Origin: Euryarchaeota archaeon UBA53
GTDB lineage: Archaea; Thermoplasmatota; Poseidoniia; Poseidoniales; Poseidoniaceae
Assembly (NCBI GenBank): GCA_002507425.1
Contig: DAZU01000077.1
Coordinates: 8,189 to 26,174, forward strand
Direction of reading: 5' to 3'
DNA length: 17,986 nucleotides
Below, piece after piece: positions 8,759-16,254 of this stretch. Position 1 is the first letter of the stretch. Each line of letters starts with the position of its first letter. The notes beneath the pieces are model-generated. The model was given only the letters and a program-made list of their open reading frames with translations, had not been told where the DNA came from and made no database searches. Position numbers and translations under genes: made by a program.

Positions 8759-9883
8759 TTAAACTATGTCAGCACCAATTTCAAGATATGACAATATGTT
8801 TCCACACAAATATAGTGACCCTGTTACGAGTATAAAATCACAGTTTTCTTTTAGAGATTCTAAACCTTCGATTGGGTCCTTTATATGTCTAAGTCCAGCG
8901 ATTGGGTTCTTTACCCCTGGGTATCTGCCTCTCTGTGGTTCTGTTGTTATTATATCGACAGGAGGTTTTCTCAAAACCATACCAATAAGCGGCTCAATGA
9001 ATTCCTCTATGTCTTTTTGTGGGGAAGTGCCAAAAAGTAGAGACCATTTCTCAGGTAGTAACCTTTCTATCTCTGGAATTGCTCTTTGCATTCCACTAGG
9101 GTTGTGAGCGGATTCTAGTAAAATCGAAGGATTTCCTTTAATCAATTGCATTCTACCGGGCCATTGAATAGGTCTTCGAATGAAAGAATAACCAATCATA
9201 GCACACAAATGTTCAGCTAGATCGGCAGCCTCATCCATGAATGTCGATTTTTCTGGGGTGTAAAATCTAGCACTAATAGCTTCATCTCGCATTGCATTTC
9301 TAACCCTTGGTGAACCTGGGTCTCTAATTAGCATGGGCACCCCATGTCTCCAAATTGCCGCCTTCTCTTTAGCGACCTTTTCAATAGTATCTCCTAAAAT
9401 TTCCGTATGTTCGAGACTCACAGATGTAACTAAACATCCCACAACATCGGCACTTCTTGTTGCGTCTAACCTCCCCCCTAAACCAGTTTCTAGTACCATT
9501 ATTGAGGCTCCTGCATCTCTACAAGCTACAAGAGAAACAAGGTATGTAATCTCAAAAAAAGTCAAGTCAACATTTAGATCCTTTATTTCCTGCAGTGCTC
9601 TATCGAAATCATCACTAGAAATTGACTTACCATCTACTCTTACCCTTTCTTCAATGTCTACGAGATGTGGTGAAGAGAAGAAACCAACTCTGTATCCGGC
9701 CCGAACCAATCCCATAACTAGTTGAGCACACGCACTTCCCTTGCCATTTGAACCAGCAACATGGATACAGTCCATATCTCTGTCAGGACGGTTAAGGGCT
9801 TCCAGTGCCACAGTTACTCTATCTAATCCAAGGGCCATTCCTCGTGATTTTTTTGAAAATAACCATTCTCTCACCGACGACAT
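8759..9883 (-). CDS. folC: Folylpolyglutamate synthase / dihydrofolate synthase, Mur-ligase family
   Basis: ATP-dependent ligase adding glutamate to folates (and possibly to dihydropteroate), cytoplasmic. In the 374 residues, the Mur-ligase P-loop AGSNGKGS is at 43-50, followed by FFSSPHLVDIEERVRVDG, typical of FolC. ETGLGGRLDAT at 132-142, SLEHTEILGDT at 156-166 and KEKAA at 172-176 (Lys174 aligning with the usually carbamylated lysine) complete the central ATPase domain. ESAHNPSG at 257-264 marks the C-terminal domain, with Glu in place of the common Asp of DGAHNP. I chose the ATG at 9883: a TATA-like element lies 23-29 nt upstream, fitting a leaderless transcript. An in-frame ATG at 9907 (MAPTGPTK extension) and a TTG at 9916 are alternatives. 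FolC is unevenly distributed in archaea, so a bacterial origin is likely. First gene of its block, with dCMP deaminase next. Confidence 0.88.
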   Translation of the reverse strand: MSSVREWLFSKKSRGMALGLDRVTVALEALNRPDRDMDCIHVAGSNGKGSACAQLVMGLVRAGYRVGFFSSPHLVDIEERVRVDGKSISSDDFDRALQEIKDLNVDLTFFEITYLVSLVACRDAGASIMVLETGLGGRLDATRSADVVGCLVTSVSLEHTEILGDTIEKVAKEKAAIWRHGVPMLIRDPGSPRVRNAMRDEAISARFYTPEKSTFMDEAADLAEHLCAMIGYSFIRRPIQWPGRMQLIKGNPSILLESAHNPSGMQRAIPEIERLLPEKWSLLFGTSPQKDIEEFIEPLIGMVLRKPPVDIITTEPQRGRYPGVKNPIAGLRHIKDPIEGLESLKENCDFILVTGSLYLCGNILSYLEIGADIV

Positions 9884-9889
9884 TTTGGT

Positions 9890-9906
9890 TGGCCCCGTAG
9901 GGGCCA
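9890..9906. repeat. GC-rich 7-bp inverted repeat at the folC start region
   Basis: TGGCCCC-GTA-GGGGCCA, a perfect 7-bp palindrome with a 3-nt centre, lies between the folC TATA-like box and the chosen ATG at 9883, touching the TATA box. It stands out in AT-rich sequence. It could be an operator or an RNA hairpin if transcription starts upstream; if the ATG at 9907 is used it would simply be coding sequence. Confidence 0.7.
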
Positions 9907-9912
9907 TAATAT
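9906..9912 (-). promoter_or_regulatory. TATA-like box of folC
   Basis: On the minus strand GGATATTATGG contains ATATTAT at -29 to -23 relative to ATG 9883. This is the normal archaeal TATA spacing if transcription starts at the A of the start codon (leaderless mRNA). Confidence 0.5.
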
Positions 9913-9919
9913 CCAATGA

Positions 9920-9927
9920 TTAGAAAA
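9920..9927 (+). promoter_or_regulatory. Weak TATA-like box of the A22 protease operon
   Basis: TTAGAAAA lies at -31 to -24 relative to ATG 9951, a plausible position for a leaderless transcript. The match to an archaeal TATA box is weak. It is divergent from the folC promoter and about 10 bp away from it. Confidence 0.3.
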
Positions 9928-9950
9928 CCACCCTCACTCTCGCCAATCCT

Positions 9951-12170
9951 ATGGGGGAGTCGACGTCTCAAGACCATATCCAACGCGTGGAGCGTGAATT
10001 GGCAAAAGAAGACTCGCTATTTCGCAATATGTTGGAGCAAGCCCCGGGCATGATAGGTATGGCGGGAATGTTCGTTGTTACCATTTTGTTGGGAATATGG
10101 CTTCAGCCGTGGTTTGATTCCGCAGGATTACAAGCATTTGGAGAATCTGGATCGACGCAAGCTCGCTGGATTGTTCTAGAGTTAGTTGCCATTTTCGCCT
10201 TTACATTCTTGATATTGTGGCTGGCTAAAAAGCACCTTCAGCATTTCATTAAGTACGGGCTATTGTTTGTTTTATTCCTAGCACTATGCTACACAACAAT
10301 TCCTGGAGCTCACATTTTACTAGTCCCAGACGTTGATACAGAGCCATTCGAATTTACAGATGAGATTGCTTACAATGAGGAAGTCGTATCGTTTAATGCA
10401 GATGGGTCAATTATTACCCAAGTAACGAAATATACAGACAGTATGTTTCATACCTTTGAGGTAAATAAGAGGTCAGCTAACATGTCCTTAGAATGGAGCA
10501 AGGAGTTGGATTCATATCCCGGAACACCGTTTTTTACTGTAACTGAGGGCATCTATGGAATAACTATAACAAATGGAGCATGGATATGGTCTTTTGATAA
10601 GGAGAATGGAGAGATTCTCAGTGAATATGCTTGCTTCGAACTCGATGGATGGGATAACTCATTGGAGAATTTATCAGTCATTCCAGAGATAATTGAATGC
10701 GTCACTGCTTTGGAGATAGTAGAGAACGAGAATGGTGATTTTGGGGAGGCTAAGGGCGCTTTGTATATCACGACGCCTGAAAATAAAATTGTGAGAAGGA
10801 ATACATTCCATGGAACGAATGAAACAGTTCACCAATCGAGGTGGGATATGCCTCAGTTGCAGTTGAATTCTGATAAAATATTTTATAACAAACAATATGA
10901 TGTAGATAGCCTACTTGTTGCAACAGAAACCAGAGCGATAATGATTGAAATTGAAGAACTCGCAGATGCTTACAATGAGCCCGGACCTCGCCCTGATAAA
11001 TGGGAAGATCAGGTTAGTGTTGAATGGCAATACGAGGTGGATGATAACTTTACAGCATTCAACGTAATTACTAACCCGTGGGATGATGATGAAGAGGTAA
11101 TCCTGACCGGCACGGAAAGTGGAGAAATCAAAGTCTGGATTATTGATGATGAAATAGATGAGATATTCGAAGAAGAAGATCGCTTTGGCGGCGAAGATTC
11201 ATTCGAAGGCCCAATTTTGTCAATAAATAGTTTCGATTTGGACAACGAAGATGGCGATGAATTGTGGATAACAGATGCAGACGGTATTCACGGACTATTT
11301 TATGAATCTCTTATTGAATACGTAACAGTAGAAGCAGATTTGGAGAGTGTAAGATCAGTTTCATCTGAGGGAGCAACAATACAGATTGTAAAAGACGGCG
11401 AGTGGAATGACACTTTCAATAATAAGATGGTAGGGGCAAATTTCCATACTGGAGAATTTGATTCTGAGACTATGTACAACAGTTACGGAATACAGTTAGA
11501 TGATACTGCAATCTTGGCCGGGTTGATATTGGCGATTGTATTGATGGTAGCCCTGATAGTAAGGCCTGAGTGGTATGTTGTTAACACGGTGGGAGTTTTG
11601 GTCGGCGCTGGAGTAATAGTGATGCTAGGAGTGACATTTGTCCCAACCTTGATTGTAATTTTCATGGTTTTAGCGGCTATCTATGATGCTTGGGCCGTTT
11701 ACAAATCAAAGCACATGCTAGATTTAGCAGATACAATGATCGGACTGAACCTGCCAATATTGCTTGTTGCACCTCAGGAAAGTGGTTATTCTATGCTGGA
11801 AGAGAGTGATAGTTTGCGGCCTCCGCAGAATAACACACAGAGTACACAGCCCGTGGAACCCAATGAAAATGTCAAGATGGTAAAACGTAAAAAACCGAAA
11901 GAAGCCATGTTTATGGGTCTAGGCGATGTTATTTTCCCCGGAATGCTAGTATTGTCATGCGTTAACTTTGTTCCGTCTGATGGTCTAGCCGTTGGGATTA
12001 GTGCACTAGTTGGTGGATTAGTTGGATATCTCGTTCTAATGGGTTACGTTGCATCAGGCAGGCCACAAGCTGGTCTACCTTTGCTTAACGGAGGGGCAAT
12101 CCTTGGTTACATAATTGGAGGACTCCTATTTGTTGGGAGTGCTGCCTTTTCGTTTGGTATTTCTTTTTAG
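9951..12170 (+). CDS. Presenilin-like (A22 family) intramembrane aspartyl protease with a large propeller-like ectodomain insert
   Basis: Predicted to cleave membrane-embedded substrates inside the lipid bilayer. Nine membrane segments can be drawn: about 32-52, 72-92, 98-120, 519-538, 541-563, 564-586, 655-673, 678-699 and 708-735. Segment six carries the YD motif (Tyr578-Asp579) followed by KHMLDLADTMIGLNLPILLV, a pattern typical of archaeal presenilin homologues. Segment seven carries GLGD (656-659, catalytic Asp659). AGLPLLNGG (707-715) corresponds to the PAL region. Basic residues (AKKHLQHFIK at 92-101, VKRKKPK at 644-650) place the N-terminus and the 6-7 loop in the cytoplasm, as in presenilin. 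Unusually, residues about 126-515 form a soluble acidic insert between segments three and four, predicted outside the cell. It has propeller-like strands (GTESGEIKVWIID at 387-399) and an FG-GAP-like DLDNEDGDELWITDADG (429-445). Family homologues are usually around 300-400 residues; this is 739. First gene of a three-gene block with serS and an M28 peptidase. Confidence 0.85.
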   Translation: MGESTSQDHIQRVERELAKEDSLFRNMLEQAPGMIGMAGMFVVTILLGIWLQPWFDSAGLQAFGESGSTQARWIVLELVAIFAFTFLILWLAKKHLQHFIKYGLLFVLFLALCYTTIPGAHILLVPDVDTEPFEFTDEIAYNEEVVSFNADGSIITQVTKYTDSMFHTFEVNKRSANMSLEWSKELDSYPGTPFFTVTEGIYGITITNGAWIWSFDKENGEILSEYACFELDGWDNSLENLSVIPEIIECVTALEIVENENGDFGEAKGALYITTPENKIVRRNTFHGTNETVHQSRWDMPQLQLNSDKIFYNKQYDVDSLLVATETRAIMIEIEELADAYNEPGPRPDKWEDQVSVEWQYEVDDNFTAFNVITNPWDDDEEVILTGTESGEIKVWIIDDEIDEIFEEEDRFGGEDSFEGPILSINSFDLDNEDGDELWITDADGIHGLFYESLIEYVTVEADLESVRSVSSEGATIQIVKDGEWNDTFNNKMVGANFHTGEFDSETMYNSYGIQLDDTAILAGLILAIVLMVALIVRPEWYVVNTVGVLVGAGVIVMLGVTFVPTLIVIFMVLAAIYDAWAVYKSKHMLDLADTMIGLNLPILLVAPQESGYSMLEESDSLRPPQNNTQSTQPVEPNENVKMVKRKKPKEAMFMGLGDVIFPGMLVLSCVNFVPSDGLAVGISALVGGLVGYLVLMGYVASGRPQAGLPLLNGGAILGYIIGGLLFVGSAAFSFGISF

Positions 12171-12175
12171 GTGAT
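12170..12175 (+). promoter_or_regulatory. Shine-Dalgarno site of serS
   Basis: GGTGAT, complementary to the archaeal 16S 3' tail, starts at the last base of the preceding stop codon (TAG) and lies 4 nt before ATG 12180. It selects this ATG over the in-frame GTG at 12171, which is inside the site, and the ATG at 12189. Confidence 0.65.
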
Positions 12176-12179
12176 TTTA

Positions 12180-13463
12180 ATGTTGAGTATGGACTTATTC
12201 CGAAATCAGGTGGATAAGATTCGTGAAGATCACAACAAAAGAGGTCTCTCACACGAAAGTATCGACCGAGTTCTGGCGCTTGACGAGGAATGGAAAGGTG
12301 CTCTCAAAGAAATGGAGAACTCTAGAAGAGAACGTAATTTGGCCGCAAAAGGGATTGCAGAAGCCAAGAAGACTGGTGACGTTGCAACCTCTGAGAAAAT
12401 TATGTCAGATGTAAAAAATCTTGGGGAAGTGATTTCTGCCCTTGATAAAAAGGCTAATTCTTTGTTAGAAGAGAGGGATAAAATTCGAATGAGTATCCCG
12501 AACCTTTTGCATAATGCAGTTCCAGTCGGAGAGGATGAAGGAGGTAATACTCAGCACTCATTACATGGCGTAAAGCCTGATTTCTCCTTTGAGCCAAGAA
12601 CTCATAATGAACTGATTGAAATGAATAAATGGGTCGATTTGGAAAGGGCTGCAAAAATTGCTGGTAGTCGCTTTTTTTTCCTCAAAGGAGATCTCGCAAG
12701 ACTTGAAATGGCTTTGCAGTCCTATGCTGTTGATTTCCTTGTTAACAGAGGTTTCACATTCGTACAACCACCTGTAATGATGAACCGCCCTGCCTACGAG
12801 GGTGTTACTGACTTATCCGACTTTGAGACTGTAATGTATGGTATCACTCCCGATCCACTCTATATGATTGCGACAAGCGAACATCCTCTGACGGCAATGT
12901 ACATGGATGAAGTGATTGAACCAAGCCTTTTACCCATCAAGATGGTTGGTGTTAGTGCTTGTTTTAGGAGAGAAGTTGGGGCGCACGGTCTTTCTGACCG
13001 TGGAATTTGGCGAGTACACCAGTTCACAAAGATTGAACAGATTGTGATTTCTCATCCTGATGAATCTTGGGATCACCATGAAGACTTGTTGCAGAATTGT
13101 GTCGACCTTTGGGATGAACTCGGACTACATTACGAGGTAGTAAACATATGTACAGGCGATATGGGAACCGTTGCTGCAAGGAAGTACGATTTGGAAGCAT
13201 GGCTTCCTGGTGCTAATGCATTCAAGGAAATCGTTTCATGCTCAAACTGTACAGACTACCAAGCAAACAGGTTGCGAATGCGTTACAGGACTAGTGATGG
13301 TAACGCAGCGGTGCATACTCTAAATTCTACGGCCGTCGCTACTAGTAGAGCACTAGTAGCCATTATGGAGCAAAATCAGCTTGAAGATGGAAGAGTTACA
13401 GTGCCTAATTGCTTAGTTTCTATGATGGGTGGCAAAACCCATCTTGAACCCTGTAAGTGGTGA
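12180..13463 (+). CDS. serS: Seryl-tRNA synthetase (class II, standard type)
   Basis: Charges tRNA-Ser with serine in the cytoplasm. At 427 residues it has the normal length for the common SerRS type, not the rare methanogen type. The N-terminus MLSMDLFRNQVDKIRED aligns with the usual start of the family. A long charged helical region at about 27-105 is the tRNA-binding coiled-coil arm. The class II core follows: TSEHPL at 232-237, motif 2 beginning FRREVGAHG at 262-270 and running into WRVHQFTKIEQ, and motif 3 containing ATSRALVAIMEQNQ near 387, then EDGRVTVP. The ATG at 12180 was chosen because GGTGAT lies 4 nt before it. The gene begins 9 nt after the A22 protease stop, and its own TGA forms part of the ribosome binding site of the next gene, so the three genes are probably cotranscribed. 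Confidence 0.96.
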   Translation: MLSMDLFRNQVDKIREDHNKRGLSHESIDRVLALDEEWKGALKEMENSRRERNLAAKGIAEAKKTGDVATSEKIMSDVKNLGEVISALDKKANSLLEERDKIRMSIPNLLHNAVPVGEDEGGNTQHSLHGVKPDFSFEPRTHNELIEMNKWVDLERAAKIAGSRFFFLKGDLARLEMALQSYAVDFLVNRGFTFVQPPVMMNRPAYEGVTDLSDFETVMYGITPDPLYMIATSEHPLTAMYMDEVIEPSLLPIKMVGVSACFRREVGAHGLSDRGIWRVHQFTKIEQIVISHPDESWDHHEDLLQNCVDLWDELGLHYEVVNICTGDMGTVAARKYDLEAWLPGANAFKEIVSCSNCTDYQANRLRMRYRTSDGNAAVHTLNSTAVATSRALVAIMEQNQLEDGRVTVPNCLVSMMGGKTHLEPCKW

Positions 13464-13464
13464 T
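13459..13464 (+). promoter_or_regulatory. Shine-Dalgarno site of the M28 peptidase gene, overlapping the serS stop
   Basis: GGTGAT spans the last Trp codon and TGA stop of serS and lies 3 nt before ATG 13468. It supports this ATG over the in-frame ATG at 13429, which would place 13 extra residues before the signal peptide and overlap serS. Confidence 0.65.
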
Positions 13465-13467
13465 ATC

Positions 13468-14820
13468 ATGCGCGATGCAGTGTTCATAATTTTGACGTTT
13501 TTTCTCGCTTCTTTCAGCGGATGCTTTGGCGAAGATGTCGAAAAGGCTACAGTAGTTCCAGACTTGGCGGTTGAAGAAGTCACTAGCGCCACACGTGGGC
13601 AGTACATGTCAATATCAGTAGATTCGACAGTTGATTGGACGGTTAACCGTTCTCCCGGCTTATTTTTCATGGATGAATTTGGTGTTTTACGAGATGCCGA
13701 ATCAATGACGTTTCCTGCCTCTCAAGAAACCCTTGATTTCCTTGTAATGGATTCAGAAAGAGCAGACATTCAGTTGGAAATAACAGCGGGTAACGAGATA
13801 TGGAACGCCACATTAACTCTTGAAGACAGCGTCGAAATGATGCTGGTAGATGGTCGCAGAGCATACGAGACTGGAGATCTTTTGACATCTCAATATAACA
13901 ATCGTTGGTGCGCATCAGCCTCATTACATGAAGGTGGTGCAGCATATGAGACAGCTGCTGTTGCTATGGAAGAAAAAATGTGGGACATGGGATTTGATTT
14001 CGTGGAAATTACTCGATATCCCGACGACCCTGACCAATTGAACGTTGTAGGTTATAATTGGGGTCGCGTGAATCCCGATGAATACATCGTGATCGGTGGT
14101 CACTTCGACATCGCATACATGTTTACTCCACCCGGCGGAGGTACAAATGAAGGAGCAAACGATGACACCTCTGGTTCTGTTGTATCACTAGAGATGGCTC
14201 AAGCACTTGCACAAATGGAATTCGATCACACTGTTGTAGCCGCGCTTTGGGCTTGTGAAGAAGAAGGGCTTCTTGGAACTAGGGCTTACGTAGCAAATCT
14301 ACCTGAAAACGTCTCAGTTCGAACTTATATGAACTTCGATATGGTTGCACTTAATTATCCGATAATGCCGCTCACTGAGCCACTTATTGACCCGTTAACT
14401 GGAGACATTTTTGAGCCAACCAAGTACGACTGGTCAATCAGTTTTGCAGGAGCTAGCCAAGAAACAATGGGTAGAATGACTGATTGGGTTGCTTTGACCA
14501 TTGAGCAAGACCTTGCATATCAGCCAACAGAAGGCAACCCAATTTACTGGCAGGTTGCAGAATCATGTTCTTCAGATCATTGTTCTTTCTGGCAAGAAGG
14601 CTATCCAACTTTCAATTTCTTCAGTCCTGGTGGAGATATTTCTTTTTGGCAGGAATGGCACTCCCCTTCCGACACCTATGAGTTCATGACTGCAAAGGCC
14701 GGCGGGCCTGAAGGTATGGCAAGCGGGTTCAATAGCCTAGTTTGGACCGCAATGGATCTCTTTATTCGAGTTGATAACGCAGAAAACTTCCATGGTAACT
14801 GGAAAGAATCTGGGGATTAA
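13468..14820 (+). CDS. M28-family metallopeptidase lipoprotein
   Basis: Predicted cell-surface zinc aminopeptidase of 450 residues acting on extracellular peptides. The N-terminus is a lipoprotein signal peptide ending in ASFSGC (Cys19), followed by an N-terminal beta-rich region of about 110 residues of unknown role. The M28 domain covers about 130-440 with the expected metal site: His212 in GGHFD, bridging Asp232 in GANDDTSG, the catalytic/ligand pair Glu264-Glu265 in CEEEGLLGT, Asp291 in NFDM, and His398 in EWHSPSDT. The site looks complete, so the enzyme is probably active. Cys367 and Cys372 (SCSSDHC) may form a disulphide near the active site. Last gene of the A22 protease-serS block. 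Its TAA directly abuts the stop of the convergent lipoprotein gene. Peptidase secretion fits a protein-degrading marine heterotroph, which is inferred. Confidence 0.92.
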   Translation: MRDAVFIILTFFLASFSGCFGEDVEKATVVPDLAVEEVTSATRGQYMSISVDSTVDWTVNRSPGLFFMDEFGVLRDAESMTFPASQETLDFLVMDSERADIQLEITAGNEIWNATLTLEDSVEMMLVDGRRAYETGDLLTSQYNNRWCASASLHEGGAAYETAAVAMEEKMWDMGFDFVEITRYPDDPDQLNVVGYNWGRVNPDEYIVIGGHFDIAYMFTPPGGGTNEGANDDTSGSVVSLEMAQALAQMEFDHTVVAALWACEEEGLLGTRAYVANLPENVSVRTYMNFDMVALNYPIMPLTEPLIDPLTGDIFEPTKYDWSISFAGASQETMGRMTDWVALTIEQDLAYQPTEGNPIYWQVAESCSSDHCSFWQEGYPTFNFFSPGGDISFWQEWHSPSDTYEFMTAKAGGPEGMASGFNSLVWTAMDLFIRVDNAENFHGNWKESGD

Positions 14821-16254
14821 TCAAAGCGTTTGAGGACCACCTGTGGGCATTGGAATAAGCATAGAGATAATTTCTCCTCTAAGGCTTGGTCCAGTGTCGA
14901 ATGTGCCAAATATGCCAATATCTGCTATGTTGTGAGATAGAGAGAACCAAGTTCTACCATATGCATCTACCCTAATATCAAGGAAATCACCAAGTCCTCC
15001 GCATCGATTGTATCCACAGTCTGTTACTGTGTCAATCGGGTCATCATCAGAATTTAGTTGAATAGTAGTTAACAATGGAGTCTCATTGAAGGCATCGGTT
15101 GCATATGTCAAGTAAGCATTCCAAATTTCATCCTCTCCTTCAGTCTCGCCGACATAACCAAAGGCAACAGTTCCAGAGTCACCAGCGACTACCACTGGAA
15201 AACCAGTTCCAGATAGGTTGATTGGTGGAGCAATCATTGACGCATTGGACCATGTATCTCCCTGGTCTCTTGAGTAAGACCAGTATGGCATGTTATCCAG
15301 CCCCATCCACATTGCGTGAACATTACCATCAGTATCTACCTCGACTTGAGCCTCCTCTGCATTCCATGTGTCTGCGATACCGGTTTCTTCTGTTGGAAGA
15401 ATATGCTCAGTCCAACTCAATCCAGCATTTGTAGTCCTAAACACTGAATATCCATCGCCAGTACATCCTTTGTTGCCACGGTAGAAGTTTCCATCAACAC
15501 TACCAACTAAGTGTGCAGAAAGGCCTCCCGAGTTACAAGTGACAGGCGCCCCAGAGGTTTCAGGTCCCCATGTAGCTCCTCCATCTTGGCTTGAGGAGCA
15601 TAAAGGATGTGGGGCGTTCCCGTTGATGCAAAACATCCATGTTGTTGGATGAGCAAATGCTGGCATATTGCTGCTTGCTATTGTTTGGTGGTCCTGAACA
15701 GAATAAAGTTGGGTCGCAACGCTAGGCCCATCCCACGATACTCCGTCATCATCAGACCATTCCACTGTCATACCAAGCAGGGCATGCATGTCGAATTTCA
15801 TAATTCGACCTGTCCATGGATCAACGTAGATGTAGGGGTCGTTGGAATTCACTATTGGTAAGAGTGGATCATATACATTTTCACAAGTGTATGAAAGCGT
15901 TTCATACATCCCTATCAGATCACAAGAAATAACTGCCGTAGAGCCGCCGGGTCCGTTACCATATGAACTCATTACCATAGTATCAGTTTGAGTGATTCCC
16001 ATGGTTGGCTCAAAGGTTGACATACCAATTCCATAGTATGTACCGGTGGCAGTGAAAGGAACATTTCTTTCTGAAAATTGGAAGTCGTTGTTTCCCCAAG
16101 CGTCGATGGCTCCGTCAAAGTGATACCAAGTCAAATCAGGTCGCTCAAAGTTCCAAACTGTTTGCACACTCTCGATTGGTTCAGATTTTTCTTCACCAAA
16201 ACATCCAGCTAGTGATGCACTTACCATTAGCAAGGCTAGAAAAATTGGTTTCAT
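14821..16254 (-). CDS. Lipoprotein with a BNR/Asp-box beta-propeller
   Basis: Predicted surface lipoprotein of 477 residues; substrate and activity unknown. The signal peptide ends in SLAGC (Cys18), followed by GEEKSEP, very like the post-lipobox residues of the M28 peptidase. Four Asp-boxes are evenly spaced: SDDDGVSW at 167, SQDGGATW at 222, TTNAGLSW at 274 and SRDQGDTW at 328, about 52-55 residues apart. This indicates a sialidase-like or related beta-propeller. I do not see a clear arginine triad, so sialidase activity should not be assumed; glycan binding or another propeller role is equally possible. Several Cys pairs (for example Cys413/Cys418 in DCGYNRC) suggest disulphides outside the cell. 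The ATG directly follows the TAA of dys, with GGTGAT inside the end of dys as ribosome binding site, so translation of the two is probably coupled. Confidence 0.82.
   Translation of the reverse strand: MKPIFLALLMVSASLAGCFGEEKSEPIESVQTVWNFERPDLTWYHFDGAIDAWGNNDFQFSERNVPFTATGTYYGIGMSTFEPTMGITQTDTMVMSSYGNGPGGSTAVISCDLIGMYETLSYTCENVYDPLLPIVNSNDPYIYVDPWTGRIMKFDMHALLGMTVEWSDDDGVSWDGPSVATQLYSVQDHQTIASSNMPAFAHPTTWMFCINGNAPHPLCSSSQDGGATWGPETSGAPVTCNSGGLSAHLVGSVDGNFYRGNKGCTGDGYSVFRTTNAGLSWTEHILPTEETGIADTWNAEEAQVEVDTDGNVHAMWMGLDNMPYWSYSRDQGDTWSNASMIAPPINLSGTGFPVVVAGDSGTVAFGYVGETEGEDEIWNAYLTYATDAFNETPLLTTIQLNSDDDPIDTVTDCGYNRCGGLGDFLDIRVDAYGRTWFSLSHNIADIGIFGTFDTGPSLRGEIISMLIPMPTGGPQTL

Noticed and set aside
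9333..9725. Long open frame on the plus strand opposite folC (130 codons)
   Set aside because: It is antisense to a well-supported folC with all Mur-ligase motifs, and its translation is low-complexity Ser/Thr-rich with no recognisable domain.
13429..13467. Upstream ATG start of the M28 peptidase overlapping serS
   Set aside because: It would bury the lipoprotein signal peptide behind 13 polar residues; ATG 13468 has GGTGAT 3 nt upstream.
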